Source: Euryodendron excelsum (lineage: Eukaryota > Streptophyta > Magnoliopsida > Ericales > Pentaphylacaceae). From it: 64,000 nucleotides of DNA. Each line of letters starts with the position of its first letter. Position 1 is the first letter of the stretch. Of the stretch, positions 1 to 12,471 are shown one piece after another. The notes under the pieces were generated by a model. It saw nothing but the letters and a program-made list of their open reading frames with translations, had not been told where the DNA came from and did no database searches. The stretch spans positions 39,942,001-40,006,000 of the forward strand of contig CM065388.1 in NCBI GenBank assembly GCA_033060915.1. Reading direction: 5' to 3'. Made by a program: the position numbers and the translations under genes.

Positions 1-678
1 TTGATTCTTGTCAAATGAGATACGTAGGCAATCTTCATAGGTGCAATCATAATCCTTTTTTGAAACCAAATACCTCCTTTTCAAAATCTAATCTCAAGTT
101 TCTTTCAAACTTTTTCAAATTGCATCATGCATTCACACATCCAAAAGTGATGGCAAAAATCATTTTCCAAACCTTTTTAAAGTGGACATAGATGGACATT
201 TAGGAACCAGATATTCAAGTGAGTAAAACCTACGGTGATTAGACATGTAGGTACCACAAGGGCGGGGTAGGGTGATAGTCTTCGGTCATCTTCCCTACAT
301 GTAATCAACCTCTGATCCTAGAATCATTATTTTCAAAGACCAAAACAGAGTCATTTTCTAAAAAGGGCTCAAACATTCTCTAAAGGTTGCCAATCAATCT
401 ATTTTTATAAAAATCCTCTATTGAGAAAGTTGTCCAAAACCTTTTCAAAAATCCAAAGTTTAAACTTCGGACTTTACTTAACTTTGGATGACCTAACACA
501 CTATTATCAAAGTTAGGTGGCGACTTCAAACTTTTTTCAAAAGAGTCCTTAATCAAATTAATTTCAAATTCAAATCTTGTCGTACTTGTTCTTCTAGGAG
601 GGCGAGTTCCAATAACTAGCATCAGGTTTCCATTTCGAGTCAAGACCTAGATTCGAGGTTGAAAATCAAGGCGCGATA
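1..678 (+). repeat. 5' LTR (3' part only) of the Ogre-like element
   Basis: This stretch aligns with 9617-10293 almost without gaps and shows scattered substitutions. It ends GCGCGATA, where the 3' copy ends GTGCGACA. The terminal CA has become TA, which suggests an old insertion. The remaining 3.4 kb of this LTR lies left of the window. Confidence 0.85.
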
Positions 679-680
679 AT

Positions 681-698
681 TGGTGACTCCACTGGAGA
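681..698 (+). other. Primer-binding site of the Ogre-like element
   Basis: The sequence TGGTGACTCCACTGGAGA begins two bases after the LTR end. A PBS starts with TGG, complementary to the tRNA CCA end. Tat/Ogre elements are known to use a GACTCCAC-type site, reported as tRNA-Arg; the tRNA assignment is from family knowledge. Confidence 0.7.
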
Positions 699-1489
699 CT
701 ACTTAAAGGGTTAGACAATTGTCATATCTCTTCACCCTTCACTCACCCAGAATCTCTGGTTCCCTTGTCCAATTTTGTCCACTTTTCAAAATGTTTTTGA
801 AAAAAATGTCATCACTTGCATCCATTCATATCATCATATATTCTTGCATCTATTATTCACTTTTATCTTGCATTGGGTTTTTCATAAAGATACTGACTCT
901 GTGCATTTGTTTTGTTGGTACTTACTTTTTGCTTTTTGTCTTATATTAACTGTCATGTATGAAATGAATGAACATGATGGATGAGAGTTGTTGGGTCCTT
1001 TTTTCTGTTTTCAAAATATCCGCACACACATAATCAGGTGCATTTGCATACTTGCATTATTACCTAGTTACTACTCTTCTAGTTAAAAGGGAGGATGGTA
1101 CTTTAGTTGTGGGTAGGATGTTTATTAGTTTCTTAGCCTATGGCCTCATGATGGTCCCCCTAGTCAGATCACCAATCGATAATGGCACCACCTTGGGGAG
1201 TGGGCCAAGGTTTGAAGATATGAAAACCGAGCTTTTTATGAAATATTAGTAACCCCTAACCTTATGCTCATGTTACACCCCATGCATAGCCAAACCTCTA
1301 CTGGATTTAAGACACACGCATCAATTTCAAAACTAATGAGGAAAGAGCGACTACTTTACTCTTCTTTACTTTCTGTTCAGTTTAACTACTTAATTCTTGT
1401 TGTTATACTTCTTGTATATTTTCTATTACCGTTACTCATGTATTCACTGTTATTATACTGCTCATGCATCCATTATCCATTTTAAGACA

Positions 1490-2610
1490 AGAGTTCCAAA
1501 GTAACTTAAGTCACTACATTCCATGCATATGATCAACCCCCAGAGAGTGGCCCCAAAGCCAATCTTGCTCATTCAAAGCTTACCTAAATTTCTAAGGGTA
1601 CGAAGTGACTCTAAGGATTCATGACATACATCGAAGTCATCTCATAAAGAAGGACCCCAATCCCTCTATGCTCACGGGGATAGGGATGCCAAAAAGACTA
1701 AGGGCAATCCGGAAGCAAGGTCACTCAATGACCTCTCAACATCAAGCATGAAGAAGGCTAATCTGAAGACTTAAGAGTATTTTAGAACTTTAATGTATTG
1801 CTAGATAGGCAAAAAGTCCTACGAAAAGTGTTCCCCCTCCCCCTTAATGTACTTTTGAAGTTCCATGTACAAAAATTAAATGTAATAAAACTGTCTTTCA
1901 TACTTTTATTGAATAAATGTATGAATGAACAAGCTTGCACATGTATGGTATTGCATACAGGGGCAATCTCCTATCTCCAAAAGTGAGTCAAAGCATCATG
2001 CTTAGTCCCCTTTAAAGAGCAAGGGTATCCTTAAAGCATGCATTGCATAAAAACTTTCAAACCAATGTACTAACTTCTCTTTTTTTTTTCGTGTTTTCTT
2101 TTTTTTGCCCCAACTCCCAAGGTCAAGAATATGAAAGGTTGAAGCTAGAACAAAAAAGGGGGTCTTCTAAAACCGCTTATTCATTGCTATTATGCTATTC
2201 ACATATCTGAAGCTATCCTGTACGTGCATCAATGTCCATTCCAAGATAAGAATTCTAGGAAACATTACATTCTCATGCATTTAATCAACTACAGATAGAA
2301 AGGGACAATCCGATCTCATGATTATCAAACCTACCTGAACTCTTAAGGGTTTCCCCAACCCTAAGGATTCATGGCATGCATAGAACCATATCTTAAGAGA
2401 GGCTCAAATATCTCTTCGTCCATGGAGACAGAATTGCCTAAACAAAGAAGCATTGACCGGCCCATGCTGAAGAGGTATTATATTACATACAGGGGTAAAA
2501 CCCCACCTCCAAAATGAACTCAGCATCATGCCTAGATTCCCTTAAAAAAAAGGACCTCCATAGGACATACATTGCATAAAACCTTCAATTCCACATGCTA
2601 ACTGCATTTT
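1490..2610 (+). repeat. Degenerate internal tandem duplication in the Ogre-like element
   Basis: Two diverged copies follow one another. The phrase CTAAGGATTCATG occurs near 1612 and 2352. A CATACAGGGG segment followed by GCATCATGC, TCCCTT and a CATTGCATAAAA block occurs at 1953-2070 and again at 2485-2602. The offset falls from about 740 to about 530 bp between the two landmarks, so the second copy has lost about 200 bp. I see no coding sequence in 700-3380. Confidence 0.6.
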
Positions 2611-3385
2611 ATTTTTCTTTTTATTTTTTCAAGTCAAAGAGCATAACTAAACTCATAAAATCCTTTTAGCATCCCACCCGATTCAAACTCATTCAAAGAT
2701 GAGTCCACTTATTGGAAGAGGACTTCACCATTGGCAAAATTCTATCAGTCCTATGCACTACCACAACAGAACCCTCTAACTTTCAAGCTTTCAAATGCAT
2801 ATCAACTGCCCAAAAAGAGTCAGCCCATTCCAGTCACTCAATAGTTGAGAAAATGGTTGTCAATCACCTCAGCAGTAGAGACTACCAAATTGAGAAAGGA
2901 CTAAGGGCACAGTTATAGGGTGATTGTCATTCAAAAGAATTCAACAATCAACATCATACTTATAGGCTGGGATATTGTCCCCCTTCAAGGGAGACTAAGC
3001 AAAATAATCGACCCGAAATTCAACCGTTAAGCTACAGACAGTAGATCAACATTTAACCATCATTAACTGCAAATATGTTCAAAATCCCAAAAGAGTCACT
3101 ATCAAACTTGTTCCAGCCTTGTACACTAATCCTCCAACATCATCTTACCTTACTCAAAATTCCATTTATCCAGCTACATCAAACAAGGAGAAGGCCAATT
3201 GAACTGTCTCTCATATTCCCAAACCCTACAGGCCCAGGTAAAGCCTACTGGAGGAATCCCTTGATATTAGCTTGTTAATGTACCTTGTAGAACATCAAGT
3301 ATAAAATGGTCTAATCTAAAATATATGCCTCTTAATTATAAAATGCTTCCTTTGTCATGCTAAAATCTTTTTCAAAAAAATAAAA

Positions 3386-4030
3386 CATACAGGGTATCCA
3401 AAGCTTGACATCTTTTGACCCTAAAGACTTTCCAGAGGTCCTCCACAAATTTGGCCTCCACCAGTCCATCATCACAGATAATGTAAGTAACCTCACCAAC
3501 GACATGATGGCCAAGCTTTGCTAAACCTTCAAGATCAATCCCCATAACTTAGCAGCTTACCATCCAGAAACAAAAGGAGCCATCAAAATAGCAAAACAAA
3601 AAACATCTAGAGAATCTCCCGCAAGAAAAATGACATCTACAAGGATTGGCACGAGTAGCTACCCTTTGCATTGATGGCATACAAAACCTCATCAAAAGTC
3701 TCAACTAGGGCAACACCATCCTTATTGATATGTGATGAAAAGAGAATGGCCATCTACCATGCCCATTGTTATCAAAGACACATCATCAGATCCTTCAAGA
3801 AAAAAGTCAAGCCCCACCAGTTCAGGGAAGGAGACCTCATTCTAAAAATAAAAAAATAAAAAGATACTTACAATCCAGCAAGAAGCCAAAGGCCGGTTCG
3901 CCCCCACTAAAAGGGCTCATTCTTGGTTCACAAAGTCATGACAATAAGAGCATTGGTCATAATAGAGACGGACGAAGAAATCTTCTTAGCACTCATCAAC
4001 TCGGGTTAGGTAAAGCACTACTACGTGTAA
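3386..4030 (+). pseudogene. Tat/Ogre-type integrase relic
   Basis: Translation across frames gives, in order: VLHKFGLHQSIITDN with the second catalytic Asp; NLAAYHPETKGAIKIA, where the catalytic Glu position is altered; YKTSSKVSTRATPSLL, equivalent to the gypsy YRTS...GATP block; DEKRMAIYHAHCYQ; and KVKPHQFREGDLILK. Near 3930-4030 a decayed tail reads ALVIIETDEE...VKHYYV. This order matches the core and C-terminal part of Tat-lineage integrases. There is a stop near 3522 and at least two frameshifts. The first catalytic Asp and the HHCC zinc domain were not found. Confidence 0.7.
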
Positions 4031-4359
4031 TCAGAAATTTTGACAGACTAATGATAGTAATGATTAAAATAAAGTGAAGCCCTCAATTCCTTTACCATAC
4101 AGCTAAAAGCATCTTCTAGCAAAACCCAATTGAGCAGATTACTTTCCTTCGAAAAAAAAAAAAAAAAAACCAGACCTAGTGGTCACTGCCCACAATGGGT
4201 CAAAGCAAAATAAAAAGGGAAAAAAATGGAAATAGAGAGCCCAAAAGAAAAAGTAAAAGAAGAGAAATGAAATCTTGAACTCTTCATTGCTTAAAAGAGG
4301 AGAGTCAGCACCATACTAGGCTTCATAGGAATGGTAGAAAATAATCATAAATAGCATGA

Positions 4360-5080
4360 CCTCGAGGACACAGTGAAAACCCGAAAGGGCACTGTGGGTA
4401 AAATGTTGGTGGCATGGCAAGATACAAAGACTGTCGGCCTAGTAAAAATCTATAAGAACACCATGGAGCAAAACTAACAGATTTGGGATCATTAAAAAAA
4501 AAAAGAAGAGAAAGGGAGAGTCGAGCTGTCAAAAACGATCATAGATCTCAAAAAGCCAAATAAAAGCAAAATATTTTTAGCCTTTATCCCTTCCTTTCAA
4601 ATACCCCATAACATAGCCCACATGACAATCTAAAATAATGACCATTCAGATCGGTCATTACTATTATTACCCTTATGGGGAAGGCGATTACACCAGGACA
4701 TGCTTTATCCAACAAAGTGGGTTTTGAAAAGACAACTTCTATCATAAAAAGCAACATCAACAATCTCCAACAAAAGCAGCAGCAACTTCAGCTAGCTACA
4801 ACTTTCATCATCAATCATTCTTTCAAACCTAAGCACTTAACACTCCTATTTTTATTCAACAAAGAGTCATCTACATCGACATCAAATAGAGAAATTAAAA
4901 GAAAAACATGGCCTAAGAACATAGTGAAAAACCTCAGGAGCGCTATGGATAAAAGAATAGGGTCATGGCAAGATGCAAAATTACAGATACAGTGAAAACC
5001 TAAAAATGGGCGCTGACGTGCAAAATTATAGAACCGGCATCCATTGAAACCCGCAAGGGCTTGGGTGGAAAAAATGGTTA
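4360..5080 (+). repeat. Repeated GTGAAAACC motif block 3' of the integrase
   Basis: A motif like GTGAAAACCCGAAAGGGC followed by GGGTAAAATG occurs near 4371, with variants near 4926, 4990 and 5044. Two copies are followed by GCATGGCAAGATAC or TCATGGCAAGATGC. CCCGAAAGGG is itself nearly palindromic. Similar motifs occur in the 3' untranslated part of Tat elements (family knowledge). No convincing coding sequence in 4040-5237. Confidence 0.5.
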
Positions 5081-5237
5081 AAAAAATAATAATAAAAAAA
5101 AAATTCGACCAACAATCTGGGCAACAGCAATAGAACAGTCTCAGCAAAGCAACAAAACCTCTAACATATCAGTAATAGGTCAAGAGATGCCAACCTATGG
5201 GAAACCTACATTGCTAACAAATTTCTAAACTCAGCAT

Positions 5238-5990
5238 TGTTGACTCAAGGTTGATCCCCATATTGATTTTGATGATAACTAAACCTGGTGTTATTTTACT
5301 AATGCATTTACTTAGTGTGCAAATTAATAAAGTTTATAATTTCGACTTAAAATTTAGTTTAAGTCTAACACATGTCAAAGTGAATGCATAACAAGCTTAG
5401 GATCAAGCAATGAACTCTAAGAGCTATGCAATGAACCAAATAGAGCCTTGACGCCCATTTCTACTTCAAACAAATGTTTTGCATTCGAAGAGATTGAAGG
5501 TGTTCAAATAAAGTTGTCATCAAGTATGCATAGACTTAATGAAGATTGACTTGCACTCAAAAAGATTGAAAACTTCATGAGAGTGTGCGAAAATCAGTTG
5601 AAGACAATTTGATTGTGAAGAGATTAAAAATGCTCAAGAGAAGACTTTATGCAAAGATCAATTCAAGATAATGTAATTGGAAGTTGCTTGAGAAGAAGAT
5701 TCATCTTGATTGTCTGATCCCTACATGGAATCCAAGTGAAGAATTCTTCTATAATATAAAGAATCAATAAAGACAAGATGTATGAAGAGATTTCATCAAA
5801 CTTACTAAAGTCTCATCGAAATGATTCTAAAGGAAAAAGAAGATTTGCTAGCAAAGAAAAGAAATTGGTAATGAAAACAATAGCTCGGCAATGAAAACAA
5901 TAGCTCGGTAATAAAAAGAGAAAGATCAGCAAAAGAAATCAACATTGAGAGTGCGAAGCCCTGACAATTTGAAAGTCAGTAACTCCAGTC
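5238..5990 (+). repeat. Truncated SIRE-type copia LTR inside the Ogre-like element
   Basis: This begins TGTTGACTCAAGG and follows the LTRs at 49208 and 58656 for about 650 bp with many substitutions, then more loosely to about 5990. The last kilobase of the family LTR, with its terminal CCAACA, is absent. The phrase CTCAGCAT lies just left of the start (5230-5237) and recurs near 6012, which may mark the original target. It is a relic of the same family as the complete element on the right, but a different insertion. Confidence 0.75.
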
Positions 5991-6160
5991 CAGTCAAGCC
6001 CTGATAGTTTGAACTCAGCATTGAGAGTATCAATTTCAAGACATCAACCCTGAATCTCCCCAAAGTACTGTCATTCCCTTATTTGGAATGTCGATTCAGG
6101 ATAACTAATCTCACCATTTCAATCCCTCCGATCGCCTCGCGATCAACATGGGACTCTTAC

Positions 6161-6172
6161 AGAGAAGAGGGG
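6161..6172 (+). other. Polypurine tract of the Ogre-like element
   Basis: AGAGAAGAGGGG lies four bases before TGTAAACACTCC, the first bases of the 3' LTR. Position and purine content fit the primer for plus-strand synthesis. 5990-6160 is untranslated element sequence. Confidence 0.75.
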
Positions 6173-6176
6173 TATC

Positions 6177-9100
6177 TGTAAACACTCCATTTTTGCTCGC
6201 TCGGTAATCTCCGGCTTGACCGAACTCACATTCAAGCATCACAGCACATTTCAACCTAAACCAACCTCCTAAACTCCAGTCCAGTCAACCAGTTGATTCC
6301 CGGGCACATCGGGATCACTTAAAGCCAAATGACCAAAATGCCCCTAAGGCAACATTTCGATCCCATTCAATTTGGCACGGTCTTTGAGAATGTGCCTAAG
6401 TCCTTAGAATAATAAGTCCACCCCTTCTAAGATTGTCCAGCATGCTTAGAATGCCATTCAAATTTACTCTGGGTCTGTTCCGGTAATTCCTAATCAAAAT
6501 GTTCATTTTATCCCTAGGTGCCCATCGCCCTCATCAACCACATCGGCCCCGGGTATCAAATCGATAATCCCCTGGGACACTCTTAATAGTGTTCCTGACA
6601 TTCGAATCTGATCCCGGTTGACTCCGGACCAATTCCGATGTCTTTCTGCTCAAATAACCATTTTGGCCCTGGTGAGCCGATCGTCCTTTTCAACCACTCC
6701 AGCTCTGGGTATCCAATCGGTAATCCTCCGGAATGCTCTTAATAGTGTTTCCGACCCTTCAATGTTATCTCGATCCATTTCGGGCCCATTCCGATTCAAA
6801 TGCCCATTTTGCCCCTAGTAGACCGCCATCTTTTTTAATCATTTCAGCTCTGGGCATTAAACCGGCAACCCTTGGGGTGCTTTCGAGTGCCCTTATCTCT
6901 TTTTCAGTTGGGCCCCACAGCCCGACAGCTTTCTAGATCAAACTGGTGCCACTCACAATGGAGTCAAGCCAAAAAATAGCTTAGAGCCACTAGCAGTGGC
7001 GCCTAGATCTTTGCCTTGCGGCCTAAGTTGAATCAAATCTTTAGAATCATTGCCATAGCAAGATGGCACCTGGCCAAAAATTGGCCTGGCACCACTTCTA
7101 GTGGCGCCACCTACTCAACTTTTGCCTACAAATACAGACCACTCTTTACGTCTTTCAGGTTCAAAAAATTGTAGCAAAGTTCTACCAAACTCTTTGTAGC
7201 CCCCCGAAAATTCCCAAAACCCTAATTCTCTCAAAGGTGCAAACCCCCTTTGCCTCATACACTCTTACCCTAGCCTATACACCTCTAACCTTAGCCTCAA
7301 AGCTCTATTGAAGGCCACTTTCAGCCCCTTTGAAGCTCTCGAAGGCCTCTAAAGTCTCCTCTAAGTTCAAGTCAAATCCTCCATTGAAGTTCTAAGAAGA
7401 TTTGAAGACAAAGTAGGATTGTTATTTACATATTGTAATCCCCCACTTTTTCTCTTATCCCTCGTTGTCCACCTGGGCTATTCTCTTTTTTAGTCCCCAT
7501 CGTTTACCCCCTCTTCTTACATGCTTGAAATAAGAGGACCTTAAGTCTATGCCTAAGGGAAGTTTTGGGGAGATCACTGTGTTGAGAGTCTTTATTTAGC
7601 CTAACCAATCATAGTATGGTCTTGAGGCCCCTTGCAATCTGGTAAAGCCTTTAACCTTATATGTTCATGTCACAATTACCTCGTAATTGTCATGTTCATG
7701 CATTGTCATTATTTTCAAAACTTACAAGCCTAGGGTGATTAGATCCTCTTCATGGTCAGGGTTTCCTCTTCATGGTTAGGGTTTTCCTAACAAAGTGACA
7801 TATTCAAATAGATCACCAAGGTCCACATTAGGGTTTCAAACCCTAACTTGTTTTCAAAATCACAACTCTAAAGTGATTCTAGACATTTTATGGTTAAGGT
7901 CACTTTAGGAAAGTGGCATATTCAAAGGAGCCTCCAAAAGCCACATTAGGGTTTTAAGCCCTAAAATGTCCCTTTTAAAATTCAGTTTTCAAACCCCTCA
8001 AAATCTTACGTTCAAAGGCATTTTTTCAAAATTGTCCAAGTGTTGCTATCTTGAAGCCAAAGTCAAAATCCTAGAAACTCATGCCCTAGGAAACCCTAGT
8101 TTTTGTCCCTAATCTTCATTCATACATCCTTGCATTCAAAATAGCCTTCAAATCATTGTTACAATATGTTTTTAAAAATTGCATAACTCACTTGGATTGT
8201 TTTCTAAAAAGCTACACATAAGATCATAAGATCTTTAATTCAGATATTTTCTTTTCCAAATCAAATCTTACCTTTTTCAAAATCAAATCTTACCTTTTCA
8301 AATCAAATCTTTCCATTTTGAAAACCAGATCCAATTTTCTATTTTTGGAAACAAAATCAAATCTTTGTATTTTTAGAAACAAAATTTATTCTTCTATTTT
8401 TGGAAAAAAGATCAAATCAATATATTTTGGAAATAACCCAAATCTTTCCAAAGGTCAAACCTTTCTTTTCTCGAGAACCTTTCCTTTTTCAAAACTTTCC
8501 TAAAATAAAACTTTCTTAAAATAAAATTTTCCTTTTTCAAAACTTTTGTACAATGAAAATTTTCTTTTTCGAACTTTTCAAAAATAAAAATTTTCTTTTT
8601 TAACTAAAAATCATATCTTTCCATACAATATCGAATCAACTCCTTTTTACATCAAGGTAGCCTTCCTAAACTCTAGGTCACTTGCATCCCAAGTCACCTC
8701 TACACCTAGGTTACCTTGACCCTAGTTAACCAAACCCTAGAAGGTCCAATCTTAGATCAACCTAAACCTAGTTGGTCCAACCATAGGTCAACCTGACCCT
8801 AGATTACCTTAACCCTAGCTTATCCAACCTAGGTTAGGAGGTTTCAAGATTGCAACTCTAAGACCCTTTTTTAAACCCCAATTCCAATCCAAAATCATTT
8901 TTCAAAAACTTTTTCAAACTTATCTCAATCCAACACGGCTAGACACTTACTATTTTTCAAAAGTTATTTCAAAAACCCATAACCCTTAGCTGATCCTAAA
9001 CCTTTCATGGTTAGGGTGCCATGAGGAAAGTGACACATCAAGTGAGACCTAGATGGTTCACTTTGGGGTTCCTAAACCATCATCATTCTTTAAAAATCTT

Positions 9101-10293
9101 TTTCAAAAACTATTTTCAAACATCACACTCTTGACACAATCCTAAACATTCCTATGGTTGGGGTTGCTTAGTGTAAAGTGAGAAATTCAAACCCTAAGGG
9201 AAGTTTCTAGCTCCTTTTTCTAAACTATTTTTCAAAACTCATAGCTTTAAAGGAGCTTAGTTCTCAATTAATTTATCTCTAAAAGGCAATGAAATATCAA
9301 CATACCATTCATAAGGTACATAAAAACAATTTTCAAAAACATTTTCAAAAAGATTTCATAAGAGCTTTTACAAGTCCAAATCTCACCCTCTAAAGTCTTA
9401 TTTCAAAAGCACTTCCTAAAACCTTCAAGTTCTATTTCAAAAACACTCCGACATCCAATTTCAAAATCAAGACTCTCTCGAAATATTTTCAAATTTCAAG
9501 CCAAAAAACTCTTAAGTTCTCTTTTTCAAAACAAGACCCCAATGAGTCTTCAAAACTTTTCAAAGGCCCTAATGTGCCTATTTTCAATTGAACCCTGAGT
9601 CCGAACTACAATTGACTTAATTCTCGTCAAACGAGATACGTAGGCAATCTTTATAAGGGCGGTCATAACCCTTTTTCAAAACCAAATACCTCTTTTTCAA
9701 AATCTAACCTCAAGTTTCTTTCAAACGTTTTTAAATTGCATCATGCCTTCATATATCCAAAAGTGATGACAAAAATCCTTTTACAACCTTTCTAAAGTGG
9801 ACATAGATGGACATTTAGGAACCTAAGATTCAAGTGAGTGAAACCTAGGGTAATTAGACGTATAGGTACCACAAGGACGGGGTAAGATGATAGTCTTCAG
9901 TCATCTTCCCTACACGTAACTAACCTCCAAACCTAGAATCACTATTTTCAAAGACCAAAACGGAGTCGTTTTCTAAAAAGAGCTTAAACATTCTCCAAAT
10001 GTTGCCAATCTACCTGTTTTCCTAAAAACCCTCTCTTGAGGACGTTTTTCAAAACCTTTTCAAAAACCCTAAGCTTAGTCTTCAGACTTTACTTAGCTTT
10101 AGGTGACCTAACATACCATTATCAAAGTTAGGTGGTAACTTGAAACCTTTTTAAAAAAAGCCCTTAGTCAAAACAATTTCAAGTTCAAACCCCATCACAC
10201 TTGTCCTTCTAGGAGGGTGAGTTCCAATAACGGGCATCGGGTTTCTGTTTCGAGGCAAGACCCATACTTGGGGCCAAAAACTAGGGTGCGACA
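6177..10293 (+). repeat. Complete 3' LTR (4117 bp) of the Ogre-like element
   Basis: Starts TGTAAACACTCC, ends GTGCGACA, and its last 677 bp match the window start. A TATA-like TACAAATACAGACC near 7131 followed by pyrimidine-rich sequence is a plausible promoter. From about 7700 the LTR is a mosaic of short degenerate repeats: CCTAGGGTGATTAGATC/GGTTAGGGTTTCCTA units near 7730, 7860, 8990, 9140 and 9835; CAAATCTTACCTTTTTCAAAAT units at 8235-8600; and CCTAGGTTACCTTGACCCTAG units at 8650-8840. No gene is present. Confidence 0.8.
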
Positions 10294-11034
10294 CATGCCA
10301 CCAGTAGTGAAATAACTCTAAAGTAAAACAAGAAAAGGAAAAAAGGTTTACAGAATAAACCTCCTAAGAATTATGAAGATACTTGTTATAGATGTGGAAT
10401 GAAAGAATATTGATCACGTAACTTGTCGTATGCCCAAACATTTGAAAGAATTTTAACAAGCCTCAATTAAAAATAAAAGAAAAAATATAGAAATACATTT
10501 TACAGATTTTGAAGGCCTAGTGGACATTACTCATATGGATGTTTCAAATTTCTTTAAAGATGCTAGTGAAAAAATTGACTATTTAATTGGTGATGTGAAT
10601 GTCCACATTAATTAATGTTATTTTCTAGTTTATTTAATTTATTATCATCTTTTGTATTATTTATTTTATATGCTTTTTCCTTTTAATGAACTCTTTTGTT
10701 TTAAATAAGTAATTTTAATATTTTGTATATAGATGCATGAATTGTACCAACTCATTGACTATTTTTAAACTGAATGGTGAACGCACATATTTAGTAGACA
10801 GCAGAACAACACACACAATTCTTTGAGAAAAAAAATATTTCTCACACTTGACATTACTTGAAACTAATGTCAATACAATATTTGGCACAACAAAATTGAT
10901 TGAAGGCTCCGGAAGGGCCAATATAATATTCTCAAAAGGAGCAAAGCTATGTATTGATGATACATTGTACTCTATTAAATCTACAAATAATCTGATCAGC
11001 TTTAAAGATATACGTTGTAATGGATATCATATTG
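10294..11034 (+). pseudogene. Copia relic, part 1: gag zinc knuckle and protease
   Basis: After the Ogre-like LTR, one frame reads NYEDTCYRCGMKEY, a CCHC knuckle whose His is lost to a stop, then PKHLKEF, DFEGLVDITHMDVSNFF and DASEKIDYLIGDVNV. About 200 bp further a protease-like stretch reads LDIT...NTIFGTTKLIEGSGRANI...TLYSIKSTNNLISFKDIRCNGYHI. This is the gag end and protease of a plus-strand Ty1/copia element. The reading stops at NGYHI and resumes as EMTNENNVEQLYI near 17421, so the CRM element was inserted here. The 5' end lies beyond the Ogre insertion. Confidence 0.75.
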
Positions 11035-11857
11035 TGATGCAATCCATGTCAACATAACTCCAAGGAATCAAGTCCAAGTCCCAATTGGGCCGGTGACAAG
11101 AGCACGGGCCAAGAAGTTTAAAAAGGTACTCAATGGATTGATTCAAGAGGCATGGGCTCAAGCAAATCAAGCATATTCATGAAGGACCATTGAGCATGAT
11201 CCAAGTGAGCAGCATGGAATCATCAATATGATTCATGTTCTAGAAGAATCTGGCAAAGAATAAAGACATTTCTTTTTGGATTTATATGTAAGGCTTGCAT
11301 GCCAATTAATTTCCTTTTTATTTGCTTATATCGGTGTATATGGCTGGATACATCCATTCCCCAAATTTCCTTTTCTAGTTTAGGCATGTGATCAGCCACT
11401 TAAAAGGGTTGAGTATCTTTTCATTTACGCAAGTATCTTTTAGGCAACTAAGAGATATTTTGCACCAGATTTTTAGCCCTAATTAGGATACCATTTAGGG
11501 AGTTTCCTTGTAATGGCTAGCCCTTTAAATAGGCGTATATGCAATGAATAAAATTCATATCATTATTCAGCAAATTGTGGGAGTATTCTCTATGGTTCTT
11601 TGAAGAACTATTCGAACTTATCGGATTTCCCGTGGCGTTCACCAACGACTTATCAAACGGAGCTCCACCACCATTTGTGGCGTCTTCCTTATACCAAGGT
11701 TCTTGTTTCGCATCAAGTAACGGGTCGAGGTCATATATACCGAGGTTCTTGTTTGTCGTAAACAACAGGTCGAGGTCTTCATTCAGAACCTGATCATAGA
11801 ACTTTCTAGGGTTCTTCATTGTATCAGGTTTCATTCTTTTTGGTGGGATTCGTATCA
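11035..11857 (+). repeat. 5' LTR of the CRM-type element
   Basis: Starts TGATGCAATCC and ends GATTCGTATCA, two bases before the primer-binding site. The first 150 bp repeat the last codons of the pol frame ([18 protein letters not shown] and on), as expected when the coding region runs into the LTR. A TATA-like TTTAAATAGGCG lies near 11524. Matches 16691-17392. Confidence 0.88.
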
Positions 11858-11859
11858 TT

Positions 11860-11872
11860 TGGTATCAGAGCC
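11860..11872 (+). other. Primer-binding site, initiator tRNA-Met type
   Basis: TGGTATCAGAGCC is the classical plant sequence complementary to the 3' end of initiator tRNA-Met, two bases after the LTR. 11873-12471 is the untranslated leader, with an A-rich and T-rich stretch and no gene. Confidence 0.88.
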
Positions 11873-12471
11873 AGGTTTCTAAAATCAGGTTCAACATCCA
11901 CCTATCTTTGTTTCTTATTTTCATACCATCTTGTCCCCATAACTATTCATTGTTACTGTTCACGAATCTAGTTCAAGTAAAAAAAAAACCAGACGTCAAA
12001 GCAAAAAAAAAAAAAAAAGAAGCAGAAAGAGGGGAAAACGTCCAAAGAAGAAGAAGAAAAGAAAAGAAAAGATTGCTTGGTTCTTCCATTTTGGTTCCAC
12101 TAAGGCCAAAATCACTTTATTCCAAAACCAAATATTTTTTTTTTTTTCCTTTTCGTGAAAAGTTTGCTATATTATGCTTCTGAAAGTCTAATCAGCCGCG
12201 TTCTTTGTATTCTTGTTCTAAAAAGCTGAAATTCCTTGATGAGTTCTTATTGAATTGTCGCTGGAAATTTTGAGTACTGTTTGTTTAGTTTCAAAAGAAC
12301 TGGAAGGGAATTACTGAGTGGAAAAAGGCAAGAGTGGTGAGAACATTAGAGGGTTAAAAGCCACGTTTTGAGTGAAACACGAGTGTAGAGGATTTACATT
12401 CTTGAGTGTAAACACGTAAGGGAGAGTATTGTGAGGTCCTTTTTTTTTTCTAACATTGTTTTGCAGCAAAC

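Larger units (their letters stand above)
1..10293 (+). mobile_element. Tat/Ogre-like Ty3/gypsy element, left end outside window, decayed
   Basis: Positions 1-678 are repeated at 9617-10293 in the same orientation, so the window opens inside the 5' LTR. The order is 5' LTR tail, primer-binding site at 681, internal region, polypurine tract at 6161 and a 3' LTR from 6177 to 10293. The LTR is about 4.1 kb, starts TGTAAACACTCC and ends GTGCGACA. Long LTRs and an integrase relic with DEKR and FREGDLILK-like motifs point to the Tat/Ogre lineage. The internal region is only 5.5 kb, far shorter than an autonomous Ogre, and I found no gag, protease or reverse transcriptase. It is therefore deleted or non-autonomous. 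It interrupts a copia gag that resumes at 10294. Confidence 0.82.

Noticed and set aside
719..1485. Several short plus-strand open frames with hydrophobic stretches.
   Set aside because: They lie in the untranslated leader of the Ogre-like element, are T-rich by composition, and show no shared domain.
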